Of a DNA stretch of 6,606 nucleotides, positions 5,478 to 6,606 are shown piece after piece. This stretch comes from Hyphomicrobiales bacterium (lineage in GTDB: Bacteria > Pseudomonadota > Alphaproteobacteria > Rhizobiales > JAJFHR01): positions 1 through 6,606 of the forward strand of contig JAJFHR010000450.1 in assembly GCA_021775515.1 (NCBI GenBank). Reading direction: 5' to 3'. Position 1 is the stretch's first letter, and the number at the start of each line of letters is the position of its first letter. The notes under the pieces are model-generated. The model searched no databases. It was not told the origin of the DNA and worked only from the letters and a program-made list of their open reading frames with translations. A program made the translations under genes and the position numbers.

Positions 5478-5498
5478 ATGATGACAGAGCCTGAATAA
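5478..5498 (+). other. Possible leader mini-ORF (6 codons, MMTEPE) before lptC
   Basis: ATG ATG ACA GAG CCT GAA TAA ends 5 nt before the lptC ATG. The only strong Shine-Dalgarno in the area, GGAGGG (5457-5462), is 15 nt upstream of this ATG and 41 nt before that of lptC. A GTG at 5465, 2 nt after the GGAGGG, opens another short frame that ends at 5494. Ribosomes loading here could reinitiate at lptC. The call rests only on position, and chance is a real alternative. Confidence 0.25.
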
Positions 5499-5503
5499 CA
5501 GTG

Positions 5504-6190
5504 ATGTCGAATACACACTCTCTTAGCGCGTCAACGCCAGCAACGCCAAAGAACTTACGGCCTGCTAATGCACGCGCTACGGCCCACACCATCAAGCAAC
5601 ACAGTCGCCGTGTGGCCGTATTGCGCTGGATGCTGCCTGTTTGTTGTTTGGCTATTATCGCGGTATTTTTATATACATCCGGCGTTTTTCAAAACCTTCT
5701 CAATCCTCCCCTGGAAGAGGCGCTGCCGATTGTTTCGGAAAAAACAGTCGAAATGGTCCAGCCCCGCATGTCCGGAGTTGATAAAAAGGAGCAGGCTTAC
5801 GAATTGACTGCCGAAACAGCCAAGCAGAATATTGATGATCCGACCAAGGTCACTTTGGAAAACATCACCGGATCTCTGGAGCTCAATTCACAAAACGACA
5901 AGATCGCCATTACCGCTAAATCTGGTTTTTTGGATACGGAAGCCAATTTTCTCCAGCTCAGAGAGAAAATAAATGTTACGTCAAATCAGGGCTATTCTGC
6001 CGTACTTGTCTCGGTTGATGCCAAGCTCAAGGAAAAATATATCACCTCAAATGACCCCGTTTTTATTGATTGGGAGGGTGGATCGATTAACGCTAATGGT
6101 TTGGAAGTGAAAGATCAGGGAAATGTGATCCGTTTTCTTAACCGGGTGAGGGTTAAAATCACGCCAAAGTCCGTCAAAAAGGATATAAAT
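5504..6190 (+). CDS. lptC: LptC, lipopolysaccharide export protein anchored in the inner membrane (approximately 229 aa)
   Basis: LptC receives LPS from the LptB2FG transporter and hands it to LptA in the periplasmic bridge. The sequence shows a polar basic N-tail of about 37 residues, a single membrane helix at about 38-61 (LRWMLPVCCLAIIAVFLYTSG), and a periplasmic beta-jellyroll of about 160 residues with the alternating strands of the LptC/YrbK family, such as VTLENITGSLELNSQNDKIAITAKSGFLD and FIDWEGGSINANGLEVKD. The long N-tail is usual in Alphaproteobacteria. The frame is closed by TGA at 5492-5494, so the start must be GTG 5501 or ATG 5504; neither has its own Shine-Dalgarno. I chose the ATG. 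The TGA stop (6191-6193) overlaps the lptA start by 1 nt. Overall similarity to LptC is clear from architecture and gene order; sequence conservation in this family is low. Confidence 0.9.
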
Positions 6191-6192
6191 TG

Positions 6193-6606
6193 ATGGTATT
6201 CAACCGGTCGCATCGAAGCTCCCGCAGCCTTGTCTATGAGAGGGCTCGCCACCCCGGAAAATACGCGAGTTTTCAAAACCGATTGGTATTTGGGCTATTG
6301 GGATCATTTTTACTGGCCGCTGCGAGCCTGTCGCCGCAATTGGTCGTGGCGCAATCAATTGATTCGCCCTTTGGCGGATTTGCCAATGATAACAAACAAC
6401 CGATAGACATTGAGGCCGACGAACTCGAGATTAAGCAAAAAGAGAATATTGCCGTTTTCAGCGGTCGGGTGAATGTTTTACAAGGTAAGGTGAGGCTTCA
6501 AAGCGCCCGATTGCGGGTAAAATATTTTGATGTCGGCAAGGGCAAAAAACGTAAGCGCGAAATCAGCCGCCTTGATGCCACAGGCGGCGTGATTGTCACC
6601 AGCGGA
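6193..6606 (+). CDS. lptA: LptA (OstA-domain periplasmic LPS transport protein), 5' part
   Basis: The frame stays open from ATG 6193 to the window end (138 codons). AAGGA (6179-6183) lies 9 nt upstream, and the ATG overlaps the lptC stop (TGATG). An unusually long basic n-region of about 30 residues precedes the hydrophobic core LVFGLLGSFLLAAASL, with a likely cleavage after Ala53 (VVA|Q). From residue 69 the OstA/LptA fold begins with PIDIEADELEIKQKENIAVFSGRVNVLQG, then RLQSARLRVKYFD, which is the classic opening: 'hxhxADxhexx...hhFxGxVxhxqG...h.a..hxVxY'. LptA proteins polymerise head to tail into the bridge carrying LPS to LptD in the outer membrane. A lysine/arginine-rich insertion, GKGKKRKRE, precedes the next strand. 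No alternative Met exists in the long n-region, so the 6193 start stands unless a TTG or GTG is used. The C-terminal half is outside the window. Confidence 0.92.
   Translation, partial: MVFNRSHRSSRSLVYERARHPGKYASFQNRLVFGLLGSFLLAAASLSPQLVVAQSIDSPFGGFANDNKQPIDIEADELEIKQKENIAVFSGRVNVLQGKVRLQSARLRVKYFDVGKGKKRKREISRLDATGGVIVTSG

Larger units (their letters stand above)
5287..5503. other. Intergenic region between nrnC and lptC, probable lpt promoter/leader
   Basis: No full gene is seen in these 217 bp. It contains a GC hairpin CCCG-CTGC-CGGG (5289-5300) right after the nrnC stop, without a clean T-run (a TTTTTT comes 22 bp later), and the perfect inverted repeat GTTAAG-GGGA-CTTAAC (5394-5409). 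TTGCCG (5389-5394) and TAGAGC (5411-5416) are a weak promoter-like pair with 16-bp spacing. Near the end are GGAGGG (5457-5462) and a six-codon ATG mini-ORF (5478-5498). Confidence 0.4.

Noticed and set aside
1..6606. Mobile element, genomic island borders, tRNA or CRISPR array
   Set aside because: No transposase, integrase, long terminal repeats, cloverleaf or regularly spaced repeats were found. The ars and sensor genes do not visibly differ in base composition from the lpt genes, although this was judged by eye only.

Overview
The window looks like chromosomal DNA of an alphaproteobacterium of moderate GC content, roughly half G+C by eye. The strongest pointer is the right-hand gene order: a short DEDDy exoribonuclease of the NrnC type (the alphaproteobacterial stand-in for oligoribonuclease), then lptC and lptA, which is an order common in Rhizobiales/Hyphomicrobiales-like genomes. 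The genus cannot be fixed from this sequence alone.

Left part (1-1170, minus strand): an arsenic resistance operon. An ArsR repressor fused in one reading frame to a thioredoxin-type arsenate reductase (ArsC) is followed 28 bp later by the start of an ACR3-type arsenite efflux carrier that runs off the window. Just upstream lies a promoter with a perfect TTGACA -35 box and an ATATATC-N10-GATATAT inverted repeat across the -10 region. This is the layout expected of an autorepressed ars operon.

Middle part (1171-4507): two divergent transcription units around a 125-bp shared control region (3539-3663). Leftward run a membrane-anchored PepSY protein, an OmpR/PhoP-type response regulator and a PhoQ-like sensor kinase, joined by 1-nt (TGATG) and 4-nt (ATGA) overlaps. 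Rightward run a secreted two-cysteine PepSY protein and, 1 nt after its stop, a four-helix cytochrome b561. The control region holds a perfect 12-bp palindrome and further repeats. I infer one regulated envelope module, in which the two-component system controls the b-type cytochrome/PepSY pair; the signal is unknown.

Right part (4508-6606, plus strand): nrnC, a 217-bp gap, lptC, and lptA (cut by the window end), the last two overlapping as TGATG. LptC and LptA form part of the periplasmic lipopolysaccharide bridge. lptC has no Shine-Dalgarno of its own, but a GGAGGG and a six-codon mini-ORF lie directly before it. No tRNA, rRNA, CRISPR array, insertion sequence or phage gene was seen.
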